Below, piece after piece: positions 25,822-32,908 of a DNA stretch of 64,000 nt; position 1 is the first letter of the stretch, and each line of letters opens with the position of its first letter. Made by a program: the position numbers and the translations under genes. The notes below the pieces were generated by a model that was not told the origin of the DNA, ran no database searches, and saw only the letters and a list, made by a program, of their open reading frames with translations. The stretch is from Blastococcus sp. KM273128 (GTDB taxonomy: Bacteria > Actinomycetota > Actinomycetes > Mycobacteriales > Geodermatophilaceae). Location: the NCBI RefSeq assembly GCF_021698975.1, contig NZ_SSXA01000001.1, forward strand, positions 62,001 to 126,000, in the 5' to 3' direction.

Positions 25822-27519
25822 TCAGCGGCGGGCGAGCTCCGCGGCCAGCGGGTCCAGGCCGAGCTGGCCGAGGGCGAGGACGTCGCGGTGCCACTGCGCC
25901 AGGTCGAAGGCGTCGCCGGCCCGCCGCCGGGCCTCCTCGCGGCAGGTGAGCAGGACCCGCTCGCCGACCTTGTAGACCGGCGCCTGCCCGGGCCAGCCGA
26001 GGTAGCGGTGCAGCTCGTCCACGCGCATCGCGTCCGCCATGCTCACGTGCCGGCGCAGGAAGGCCAGCGCGACGTCGTAGTCCCAGCGCGTGCCGGTCGC
26101 GGCGCCCGCGGGGATCGGCAGGTCCAGGTGCACCCCGATGTCGAGCACCACGCGCGCGGCCCGCAGCTCCTGGGCGTCGAGCATGCCCAGCCGGTCGCCC
26201 GGGTCCTCCAGGAAGCCGAGCTCGCCCATCAGCCGCTCGGCGTAGAGCGCCCAGCCCTCGGCGTTGCCCGAGCACGAGCACAGCAGCCGCTGCCACCGGT
26301 TGAGCCGCTCCGCGTCGTGCACGGCCTGCCCGATCTGCAGGTGGTGGCCCGGCACGCCCTCGTGGAAGACGGTCGTGGTCTCCCGCCAGGTGGTCATCTC
26401 GTCGACGCCCTCGGGGAGCGACCACCACATCCGGCCAGGACGGCTGAAGTCCTCGCTGGGGGCGGTGTAGTAGACGCCCTCGCCCGAGGTCGGGGTGAGG
26501 CGCCCCTCGATGCGGCGCACCGGCTCGGGGATGTCGAAGTGCACGCCGTTGAGCGCGGCCACCGCGCGGTCGGCGGTCTCCTGCAGCCAGGCCTGCAGCG
26601 CGTCCCGGCCCCGGATGATCCGCGCGGGGTCGGCGTCGAGGGCCGCCATCGCGCCGGCCACCCCCGCGCCGGGTGCAATCTCCTCGGCGACCCGCTCCTT
26701 CTCGCTGACGATGCGGGCGAGCTCGGCCCAGCCCCAGTCGTAGGTCTCGTCGAGGTCCAGCCGCGCACCGGTGTGGTAGCGCGACTCGACCAGGTAGCGG
26801 TCGCGGCCCACGCCGTCGGCCTCGGGCGCCAGCGGCAGCAGCACCCGCTCAAGGTGCCCGGCGAACCCGAGCAGCGCGCCCGACGCCCGCTCGGCGCCGT
26901 CGGCCAGGTCGCGGCCCAGCGCGCTCCGCGGCTCCACCGGCGCCTCGCGCGCCAGCCGGGTGAAGAAGCCCGGCCGCTCGGGGGTGCCCGCCCACTGCCG
27001 CGCCCGCTCCGCGGCCAGCCGCACCTGCCGGGCGGCGGGGGCCCGGCCGCGATCGGCGGCGTCGCCCAGGCCGCGGGCGTAGCCGAGCAGGGCCGCGGGC
27101 ATGGCGGCGAGCCGCACGGCGACGGCGGACCAGTCCTCGTCGGTCTCCGTGGGCATCAGGTCGAACACCTCGCGGAAGCCCTGCAGCGGGCTGTCCACCG
27201 TGTTCAGGTCCGCCTGCGCGTAGCCGGCGTCGTAGCGGTCCAGTTCCGCGCCCAGCCGCTCCAGCATGGCGCTGCGGGCGATCTCGTCCCGCCGGTCGAG
27301 CGGCTCCAGCGCCTCGGCCTGCGCCCGGGTGCGGCGCAGCAGCTCCGCGTGGGCGGCGTGCCCGTCGGTGCTCAGGTCGGGCCACCGGTCGTCGTGCCCC
27401 CGTACCCCGATGTAGGTGGCGACCACCGGCTGCGCCGCCGCGTAGCTGTCGACGAAGCCGTCGGCGAGCAGGTCCAGCGGGGACGGCGGGCGCGCGGGGG
27501 AAGCGGTCACCGGGCTCAC
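25822..27519 (-). CDS. DUF885 family putative metallopeptidase
   Basis: 565 residues, typical of DUF885. The zinc-site-like motif VFHEGVPGHHLQIGQ lies about two-thirds of the way along, with the downstream Glu helix GNAEGWALYAERLMGELG. YDWGWAELARI and YLGWPGQAPVYKVGE are further family blocks. No signal peptide is seen, so it is probably cytoplasmic. The fold is gluzincin-like (M32/M3-related) and the physiological substrate is unknown. Its start is 27 bases downstream of the MDR oxidoreductase stop on the same strand. Confidence 0.88.
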   Translation of the reverse strand: MSPVTASPARPPSPLDLLADGFVDSYAAAQPVVATYIGVRGHDDRWPDLSTDGHAAHAELLRRTRAQAEALEPLDRRDEIARSAMLERLGAELDRYDAGYAQADLNTVDSPLQGFREVFDLMPTETDEDWSAVAVRLAAMPAALLGYARGLGDAADRGRAPAARQVRLAAERARQWAGTPERPGFFTRLAREAPVEPRSALGRDLADGAERASGALLGFAGHLERVLLPLAPEADGVGRDRYLVESRYHTGARLDLDETYDWGWAELARIVSEKERVAEEIAPGAGVAGAMAALDADPARIIRGRDALQAWLQETADRAVAALNGVHFDIPEPVRRIEGRLTPTSGEGVYYTAPSEDFSRPGRMWWSLPEGVDEMTTWRETTTVFHEGVPGHHLQIGQAVHDAERLNRWQRLLCSCSGNAEGWALYAERLMGELGFLEDPGDRLGMLDAQELRAARVVLDIGVHLDLPIPAGAATGTRWDYDVALAFLRRHVSMADAMRVDELHRYLGWPGQAPVYKVGERVLLTCREEARRRAGDAFDLAQWHRDVLALGQLGLDPLAAELARR

Positions 27520-27546
27520 GCTATCCCGGTGCGGCGCCGGCGCCCG

Positions 27547-28560
27547 CTACGCCGTGACGTCGATCAGCACCTTGCCGACGGCGCCGTCCTGCACCGCCTG
27601 GTGGGCGGCGGCGGTCTCGTTGAGCGGGTGCACGTGCAGCGGCAGGCCGGCGTCCTCACCAACCCGGACCGCACCGTCGGCGACCGCGGTGGCCACGTCC
27701 TCGATGCCGAGCACCTTGGCACGCTCGGGCTCGGTGTAGACCAGCACGAACTGCCAGCGGGCGTTGGGCCCCATCTGCGCGCGGACCGGCACGGTCACCT
27801 CGGCGCCGCCGTCGTCGGCGTACATGGCGACCGCCCCGTGCATGCCGATGACCTGCGCGTCGACGGCGGCGTTGACGGCCGCGGACACCTCCACGATCGC
27901 GTCCACGCCCTTCGGCGCGATCTTGCGCACCTCGGCGACGACGTCCTGCTGCCTGTAGTCGACGACGTGGTCGGCGCCGGCCGCGGCCGCCAGCTGCGCC
28001 TTGCGCGGGCTGCTCACCGTGGCGATGACCGTCGCGTCGGCCCAGCGGGCGAGCTGGATGGCGGCGTTGCCCACCGCACCGGCCCCGCCCTGCACCAGGA
28101 CGGTGCGGCCGGTGAGCGCGCCGGCGCCGAGCCGGTCGGGGAGGGACTCGGCGACCGTCAGGCAGCGGTGCGCGGTGAGGAACGGGATGCCGAGGGCCGC
28201 GCCCAGCTCGAACGGCGTGTTCTCGCCCAGCAGGACGACGTGCCGCGCGGGGACGACGGTGAACTCCGCGGCGGTGCCCCAGGGGCGCTGCCAGGCGGCC
28301 TCCCAGATCCACACCCGCTGGCCGAGCATCGCAGGCTCCACGCCCTGGCCGACGGCGTCGACGGTGCCGGAGCCGTCCTGGTTCGGCACCTGCCCGTCCG
28401 GGCCGGGCTGCGCGGTGCTGCGGGACTTCCAGTCGGTGGGGTTGACGCCGGAGAAGGCGACGCGGACCCGAACCTCGCCGGGGCCGGGCTCGGGGACCGG
28501 CCGGTCGACCAGCTCCAGGACGTCGGGGCCGCCAGGACGGGTGTAGGTGATCGCTCGCAC
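27547..28560 (-). CDS. MDR-family NADPH:quinone oxidoreductase-like protein
   Basis: 337 residues from GTG 28560-28558. The N-terminal GroES-like fold has ELVDRPVPEPGPGEVRVRVAFSGVNPTDWKSR. The Rossmann motif is VLVQGGAGAVGNAAIQLARW. The cysteine and histidine ligands of the zinc ADHs are absent, which places it with the zeta-crystallin/quinone-reductase group (NADPH-dependent, zinc-free). It probably forms a two-gene unit with the DUF885 gene; the substrate is unknown. Confidence 0.88.
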   Translation of the reverse strand: MRAITYTRPGGPDVLELVDRPVPEPGPGEVRVRVAFSGVNPTDWKSRSTAQPGPDGQVPNQDGSGTVDAVGQGVEPAMLGQRVWIWEAAWQRPWGTAAEFTVVPARHVVLLGENTPFELGAALGIPFLTAHRCLTVAESLPDRLGAGALTGRTVLVQGGAGAVGNAAIQLARWADATVIATVSSPRKAQLAAAAGADHVVDYRQQDVVAEVRKIAPKGVDAIVEVSAAVNAAVDAQVIGMHGAVAMYADDGGAEVTVPVRAQMGPNARWQFVLVYTEPERAKVLGIEDVATAVADGAVRVGEDAGLPLHVHPLNETAAAHQAVQDGAVGKVLIDVTA

Positions 28561-28616
28561 GCACCGCCCGTTACCCCGGCTGCCCGGACGCACACCACCG
28601 ACCCGACGAGGTGGGA

Positions 28617-28638
28617 GCGGTACGGTTTCTCGTACCGC
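28617..28638. promoter_or_regulatory. YefM-YoeB operator candidate
   Basis: GCGGTACG (28617-28624) and CGTACCGC (28631-28638) form a perfect inverted repeat with a six-base centre. Each arm has a GTAC core; the cores are 12 bp apart centre to centre. The site is 17 bases before the yefM start. Confidence 0.72.
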
Positions 28639-28655
28639 ATGCCGATGGGGGTCTC

Positions 28656-28901
28656 ATGTCCGTCACCGCCAGCGAGGCCCGCCAACGGCTGTTCCCGCTG
28701 ATCGAGGAGGTCAACGCCGACCAGGTCGCGGTCGAGATCGTGTCGAAGCGCGGTACCGCATTCCTCGTCTCGGCCGACGAGTACCGCTCGTTGAAGGAGA
28801 CGGTCCACCTCCTGCAGTCGCCGAGGAACGCAGAGCGCTTGCGGGAGAGCCTGGCGGAGGTAGCCGAAGGGAAGGCGGAGCCTCACGAGCTGCTCGAGTG
28901 A
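28656..28901 (+). CDS. yefM: Antitoxin, Phd/YefM family
   Basis: 81 residues from ATG 28656, with a G-rich ribosome site (GATGGGGG) upstream. The N-terminus MSVTASEARQRLFPLIEEVN and the segment VEIVSKRGTAFLVSADEYRSLKETVHLL are textbook YefM: a DNA-binding fold followed by the toxin-wrapping tail. The stop overlaps the toxin start (GTGA), the usual coupling. It represses its own operon through the dyad just upstream. Confidence 0.94.
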   Translation: MSVTASEARQRLFPLIEEVNADQVAVEIVSKRGTAFLVSADEYRSLKETVHLLQSPRNAERLRESLAEVAEGKAEPHELLE

Positions 28902-29149
28902 GGATCGTCTTCACCACCCACGGCTGGGAGGACTGCACCAGCTGGGTGGGCGACCGGAAGACGCTCGCGCGGATCAACCGCCTGATCACCGAGGCCGCTC
29001 GGGACCCGGCCACGGGCACCGGGAAACCCGAACGCCTGCGCGGTGACCTCTCGGGCTGCTGGTCACGCCGCATCGACCAGGAGCACCGGCTCGTCTACAC
29101 CGTCCGCGGCGACGACCTCGTGGTCCTCCAGGTCAGATACCACTACTAG
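28898..29149 (+). CDS. yoeB: Toxin, YoeB family mRNA interferase
   Basis: 83 residues from GTG 28898. The YoeB catalytic core is intact: GCWSRRIDQEHRLVYTV with the Glu, Arg and His region, and the family's C-terminal RYHY ending. YoeB binds the ribosomal A-site and cuts mRNA at the start of translation. It is intact and paired with an intact YefM, so the module looks functional. Confidence 0.95.
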   Translation: MRIVFTTHGWEDCTSWVGDRKTLARINRLITEAARDPATGTGKPERLRGDLSGCWSRRIDQEHRLVYTVRGDDLVVLQVRYHY

Positions 29150-29167
29150 TCCCGCCGGAGTAGTGCG

Positions 29168-29584
29168 TCAGCCAGGTGGGGCGTCGTCGTCCGTCGGCCA
29201 CTCCGGGAGGGGCAGGCCGGATACCGTCAGCAGCCGCTCGACGGTCTGCTCGACCACTTCGTCGGTCGGCGGGACGCCACCGGGCGAGGCCATCAGCCGG
29301 CGCACCTCGGCCGGCTCGAGCTCGGTGCCCACCGCGTCGCGCACCCACCGGGCGTAGCCCTCCGCCTCGGCGTCGACGTCGACAGGGGCGGAGGCATCGG
29401 GCTCGTCGAAGTAGACGCGGGGTTCGTACCCGAGGAAGAAGCGGCCACCGGAGGCGTCGGCCGTGCGGTAGTCGACGGTCGCGATGTCGCTGTCGTGCAC
29501 GTCGACCATCAGGAACGGCACCGCCGTCGGCCGCCCCGTGCGCCAGCGTCCCTCGCTGTAGACGAGCGTGCCGAAGTACCCCAT
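29168..29584 (-). CDS. Conserved hypothetical protein, acidic
   Basis: 138 residues, strongly acidic, no membrane segments. It starts MGYFGTLVYSEGRW and contains FLMVDVHDSDIATVDYR and FLGYEPRVYF. I do not recognise the family. Its 3' end is 18 bases from the yoeB stop, convergent, and its own upstream neighbour is the cupin gene on the same strand (33 bases apart). Confidence 0.65.
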   Translation of the reverse strand: MGYFGTLVYSEGRWRTGRPTAVPFLMVDVHDSDIATVDYRTADASGGRFFLGYEPRVYFDEPDASAPVDVDAEAEGYARWVRDAVGTELEPAEVRRLMASPGGVPPTDEVVEQTVERLLTVSGLPLPEWPTDDDAPPG

Positions 29585-29617
29585 GACCCGAGGCTAGCCG
29601 CCGGCGGCCCGTGCGGG

Positions 29618-30058
29618 TCAGAGCTGGGTGAGCGACCCCGGCGGGAGGTTGACGACGACCGCCTCCTGGCTGCTGCGCGCCAGCACGACGACCGCCTCCT
29701 CGTCACCCGGGTTCTCCTCCCGGTGCGGTGTCCACGGTGGCACGAAGACGTAGTCGCCGGGCTCGGGGGTCAGCCGCACCTCCTCGCCGTCCCGGGCGAA
29801 GACGAACACCGGCCGGCCGGAGACGACGTAGATGCCGGTCTCGGAGTCGCCGTGGTGGTGGTTGGCCGAGGCGGTGCCGGGCGCGACGTGCGCCTGGCCC
29901 ATCCAGACCTTCTCCGCGCCGACGCTCTTCCCGGACACCGCCTCCTTGCGGGTCATGCCGCTGCTCTGGCCGGTGTCGGTCGAGAGGTCGGCCGCGCGGA
30001 CGTGGCGCAGCGGCGCGTGCCAGTGGTCGGTGCCGCCGGGGGTCGGGTCCTCAGCCAT
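29618..30058 (-). CDS. Cupin-domain protein
   Basis: 146 residues with one cupin barrel. Motif 1 is ANHHHGDSETGIYVVSG, with metal-ligand His and Glu. Motif 2 is PGDYVFVPPWTPHREEN, with the second His. Small single-domain cupins act as sugar or small-molecule binding or isomerising enzymes; the substrate is not predictable. It is divergent from the membrane-anchored hydrolase (51 bases between). Confidence 0.85.
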   Translation of the reverse strand: MAEDPTPGGTDHWHAPLRHVRAADLSTDTGQSSGMTRKEAVSGKSVGAEKVWMGQAHVAPGTASANHHHGDSETGIYVVSGRPVFVFARDGEEVRLTPEPGDYVFVPPWTPHREENPGDEEAVVVLARSSQEAVVVNLPPGSLTQL

Positions 30059-30109
30059 GTCCGGACGCTAGCGCTGGATCGGCGCCGTGGCAGGCGGGAC
30101 CATCGCCAG

Positions 30110-30934
30110 GTGCTGCGCAGGGTGGTGGTGGGTGCGGCCGTCGTCGTCCTGCTGTGCACTCTGCTGGTGGGCCTGCTCTGGGCGTTCCAGCGCCATCTCG
30201 TCTACCTGCCCGACGACGGCCCCGTCCCGCCGGCCGCGCAGTCCGTGCCGGGTGCGCGGGACGTCGTCCTCGAGACCGACGACGGCCTGCGGCTGGGCGC
30301 CTGGTTCGTCCCCGGCCCGACCGCGGACGCCCCCGGCGTGCTGGTCGCCAGCGGCAACGGCGGTCACCGCGGCATGCGGGCGCCGCTGGCCCGGGCTCTC
30401 GCCGACGAGGGGCTCGCCGTCCTGCTCTTCGACTACCGGGGCTACGGCGGCAACCCGGGCACCCCGGACGAGGCCGGGCTGGCGCTCGACGTGCGGGCGG
30501 CGCGTGAGTACCTGCTCAGGGACGGCGGGGTGCCGGCCGACCGGCTCGTCTACTTCGGGGAGAGCCTCGGCGCGGCGGTCGTGACCGGGCTGGCGGTGGA
30601 GCACCCGCCGGCCGGGCTGGTGCTCCGCTCGCCGTTCACCGACCTCGCGGCGGTGGGCAGCGAGCACTACCCGTTCCTGCCGGTGCGGGCGCTGCTGCGC
30701 GACCGCTACCCGGTGGCCGAGCAGGTCCGGGAGGTCGAGGTGCCGACGACGGTCGTCTACGGCGAGGCGGACTCGATCGTCCCGCCGGCGCAGAGCCGGG
30801 CGGTGGCCGACGCCGCCGCAGCGCTGCACCGGGTGGTGGAGGTGCCCGGCGCCGACCACAACGACCTCGTGCTGCTCGCGGGCGACGAGGTGGTCGAGGC
30901 CGTCGTGGAGCTCGCCGACCTCAGCGCGGGGTGA
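30110..30934 (+). CDS. Membrane-anchored alpha/beta hydrolase (BEM46/YfhR-like)
   Basis: 274 residues from GTG 30110. A single N-terminal membrane helix (VVVGAAVVVLLCTLLVGLLW) anchors the enzyme, with the catalytic domain outside. The nucleophile elbow is YFGESLGAAV, the acid is in YGEADSIVPP, and the histidine is in VPGADHNDLV. FDYRGYGGNPGTPDE is typical of the BEM46/ABHD13 group. The substrate is unknown. Its final 15 bases are repeated exactly at 31530-31544. Confidence 0.86.
   Translation: MLRRVVVGAAVVVLLCTLLVGLLWAFQRHLVYLPDDGPVPPAAQSVPGARDVVLETDDGLRLGAWFVPGPTADAPGVLVASGNGGHRGMRAPLARALADEGLAVLLFDYRGYGGNPGTPDEAGLALDVRAAREYLLRDGGVPADRLVYFGESLGAAVVTGLAVEHPPAGLVLRSPFTDLAAVGSEHYPFLPVRALLRDRYPVAEQVREVEVPTTVVYGEADSIVPPAQSRAVADAAAALHRVVEVPGADHNDLVLLAGDEVVEAVVELADLSAG
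30920..30934. repeat. 15-bp direct repeat, left copy
   Basis: CTCAGCGCGGGGTGA at the hydrolase stop codon recurs exactly at 31530-31544, over the stop codon of the fbiC remnant. The match ends abruptly on both sides. Confidence 0.6.
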
Positions 30935-31020
30935 GTACGGCTACCGGGTGATCACATCGCCGACTGCCGCGTCGATCTGGCCCCCGTCTGACAAGCAGGC
31001 TCGCCTGTCCGCCGTGACGG

Positions 31021-31429
31021 TCAGTCGCCGTCGGGCTCGCCGGCCAGCGCCCGGGCGGCTTCGGTGTCGGCCGGGTCGAAGACGATCTCACCCGCGGTGC
31101 CCGACTGGGCCGCTTGGCCGTCGATCTAGCGCTGGTGGGCCTCCCACGCTGCCTGACGGGTGGTGCCCAGTGCCTCGCCAATCTCGGCCCAGGCGGCGCC
31201 GGCCGGCCGAGCCGTGCGCACCGTCAACTGTCGCCCGTAGTCGGCTTTTGCGTGCGACCAGTTCCTGGAGCGTGAGGAGCTCCAGCGACTCCTCTCGGCG
31301 CAAGGTCGGCAGCGCGTTTGGGCCTTGCTGGTCGGGGTCGGCCACCGCATCCCGCATTCGCAGCTCCTCGAGCCGGGCGACTGCAGCGGGCAGCGTGCAG
31401 CGGCGTTCGAGTTCCGTGACGATCGTCAT
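31021..31429 (-). pseudogene. HTH protein pseudogene with frameshift and premature stop
   Basis: Reading from ATG 31429, about 60 codons (MTIVTELERR through LLTLQELVARK) are intact. An extra A in the run complementary to 31246-31249 then shifts the frame. The shifted frame continues as KADYGRQLTVRTARPAGAAW and AEIGEALGTTRQAAWEAHQR, an actinobacterial HTH of the type seen in small regulators. A TAG at 31128-31126 replaces the codon after HQR (probably Trp), and the frame resumes IDGQAAQSGTAGEIVFDP up to TGA at 31021. Two independent lesions argue for real decay rather than one sequencing error. Confidence 0.8.
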
Positions 31430-31442
31430 GGACTCACGTTTC

Positions 31443-31475
31443 GTCAAATCACGTTGACAGTCAAGGCAGCTTGAC
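31443..31475. promoter_or_regulatory. Two adjacent GTCAA/TTGAC dyads upstream of the pseudogene
   Basis: GTCAA (31443-31447) with TTGAC (31454-31458), and GTCAAG (31460-31465) with CTTGAC (31470-31475), are two inverted repeats with centres 17 bp apart. They lie 14-46 bases upstream of the pseudogene ATG, where the intact HTH protein may have bound its own promoter. Confidence 0.5.
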
Positions 31476-31529
31476 GCCGCCTGCGGGACGGTCGAGGCAG
31501 TCATCCATCCGTCCCGCTCGGCAGCCGTG

Positions 31530-31544
31530 CTCAGCGCGGGGTGA
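31530..31544. repeat. 15-bp direct repeat, right copy
   Basis: Exact copy of 30920-30934. With that copy it brackets the HTH pseudogene segment (30935-31529), like a target-site duplication or a duplicated junction. Confidence 0.6.
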
Positions 31545-31605
31545 CCGGCAGGGTGAGCTAGGCGCGGCCTCCTGCCGCGCGGGCGGTGGCGATCCGCTCG
31601 GCCGA
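31531..31605 (-). pseudogene. Displaced remnant of the fbiC 3' end
   Basis: These 75 bases align without gaps to the last 75 bases of intact fbiC (32909-32983), stop codon to stop codon. By my count 55 of 75 are identical, including 24 of 25 in 31581-31605. The remnant encodes SAERIATARAAGGRA, then an in-frame TAG, then LTLPVTPR and a stop. Intact FbiC ends [20 protein letters not shown] and four more residues. Upstream of 31605 (minus-strand sense) similarity ends sharply. The rest of 31430-31878 holds no gene I can support. Confidence 0.75.
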
Positions 31606-31878
31606 AAGGCGATGGGCAAGCGAGTCGACAGCATCTTCCCGAAGCTGAGCCAGTCGTGGGCGCCGACAAGGGTTCGCAAAGATGCAGTCGTCTGCCATCT
31701 GCGAATCAGAGCGGCCGGCAAGCGGACGCAGACCGTGGCGCAAGCCGACCCCCGCGCAGGCCGCGCACGTCGCGGCCTCAACGCGCAACGCTGTGCGACG
31801 TGGCTCGCAGGTCGCTCCGGCTCAAGATGATGGGCAGATGTCCGAAACTTGGCTGGTCACCATGACCAAGGAGCTCCC

Positions 31879-32814
31879 TTGCATATCGATGAGCGTGAGT
31901 ACAAAGACGTGTGCCGAGAGGAAAAACTCGACGCGCGGGTGGAGCCTTTCCGTGAGGTGGCCTACCGAGTCAACCTCGGACTGGCCCAAGCGCGTGCTCT
32001 TCTGCAGCAACTGCCCGAGAGCGTCGTTTACGTCCCGTCGAACGGCGACGACTCCAACGCCATCGCGCTGGTCCGAGATCAAGCGTTGGTTCTCGGGCTC
32101 CTGGGCTCCTGGAAGAGTCTGCGCTTCCTGCAAGCCGCCACAAGTGCGTGGACCTCCCCTGCGGCGACGGGCTTCGATCCTTTTCTTGCCGCGAGCACTA
32201 TCCGGGCTGCTCTCGAAGAGACCTCTCGCACCGAACTCGCTATTCGCGTGATGAAGCCGCTCGTAGAGGCGATCGAACAGCGCAAACCCTCAAACACACA
32301 CCAAGAGGATGTTGGTCAGCTGGCTCGCTTCTTGGACAGGGTGTTGAAGGAGGACGACGGCAGGGGGTTGACGAAGAGTCAGGACCCCGGTGTGAAGAAA
32401 TCCGTCGGGGAGGCCGTCGCTGCGGTGCCCATGTTCAAGGTCTCGATCGACGATGGCATGGGCCTGTACAGCTACCTGTCTGCCGTGGTGCATGCCGAGG
32501 GTCCCGGTCGAGCGCTCTTCAGTAGTGGAGACGAGTACGAAGGGGGAGTCTGGTTGAGTAGAAACCCCAGCAAGTACAGGGTTCGTTCTGTACGAGTGGC
32601 GACTCTCGCTGGCTCTGCCTTGGTCGGCTGCCTGGTGAGTGCGCATTGGAAGACGTTCGCAGACCTTGTTGACCGTCTCGAAGCCGCGGCCGGATTGGAC
32701 ATCCAATATCTGAGTCCGCGATTGACGGTCCCGCCGGACGACTGGTTCCTGGCGCGGACTCAAGTCACGGCGCAATGGCGTGACGGACTTTGGACTCGAT
32801 GGGCCGTGTTGTAG
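31879..32814 (+). CDS. Orphan lower-GC hypothetical protein, possibly acquired
   Basis: 311 residues from TTG 31879, supported by AAGGAG five bases upstream. Codon use is visibly less GC-biased than in neighbouring genes (stretches such as CCCTCAAACACACACCAAG). The protein is mostly helical. AASTIRAALEETSRTELA and YSYLSAVVHAEG resemble the helix pattern of large uncharacterised proteins with a central R-x4-E helix and a late YxxLSxxVH motif, but I cannot name a family. It lies between the fbiC remnant and intact fbiC, so it is probably cargo of an insertion at that site. No integrase accompanies it. Confidence 0.7.
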   Translation: MHIDEREYKDVCREEKLDARVEPFREVAYRVNLGLAQARALLQQLPESVVYVPSNGDDSNAIALVRDQALVLGLLGSWKSLRFLQAATSAWTSPAATGFDPFLAASTIRAALEETSRTELAIRVMKPLVEAIEQRKPSNTHQEDVGQLARFLDRVLKEDDGRGLTKSQDPGVKKSVGEAVAAVPMFKVSIDDGMGLYSYLSAVVHAEGPGRALFSSGDEYEGGVWLSRNPSKYRVRSVRVATLAGSALVGCLVSAHWKTFADLVDRLEAAAGLDIQYLSPRLTVPPDDWFLARTQVTAQWRDGLWTRWAVL

Positions 32815-32908
32815 TCCTCGCCATGCGACTCCCGGGGTAGCGATCGGCTTCCTAGTTTCCCCGCTCCACCGATGATTGAGCCGCGGGCTCGCCGCTGTCA
32901 GGACTAGG

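Noticed and set aside
31471..32251. Short overlapping frames around the fbiC remnant and the start of the orphan gene
   Set aside because: No ribosome site or recognisable domain. They overlap the better-supported TTG start at 31879.
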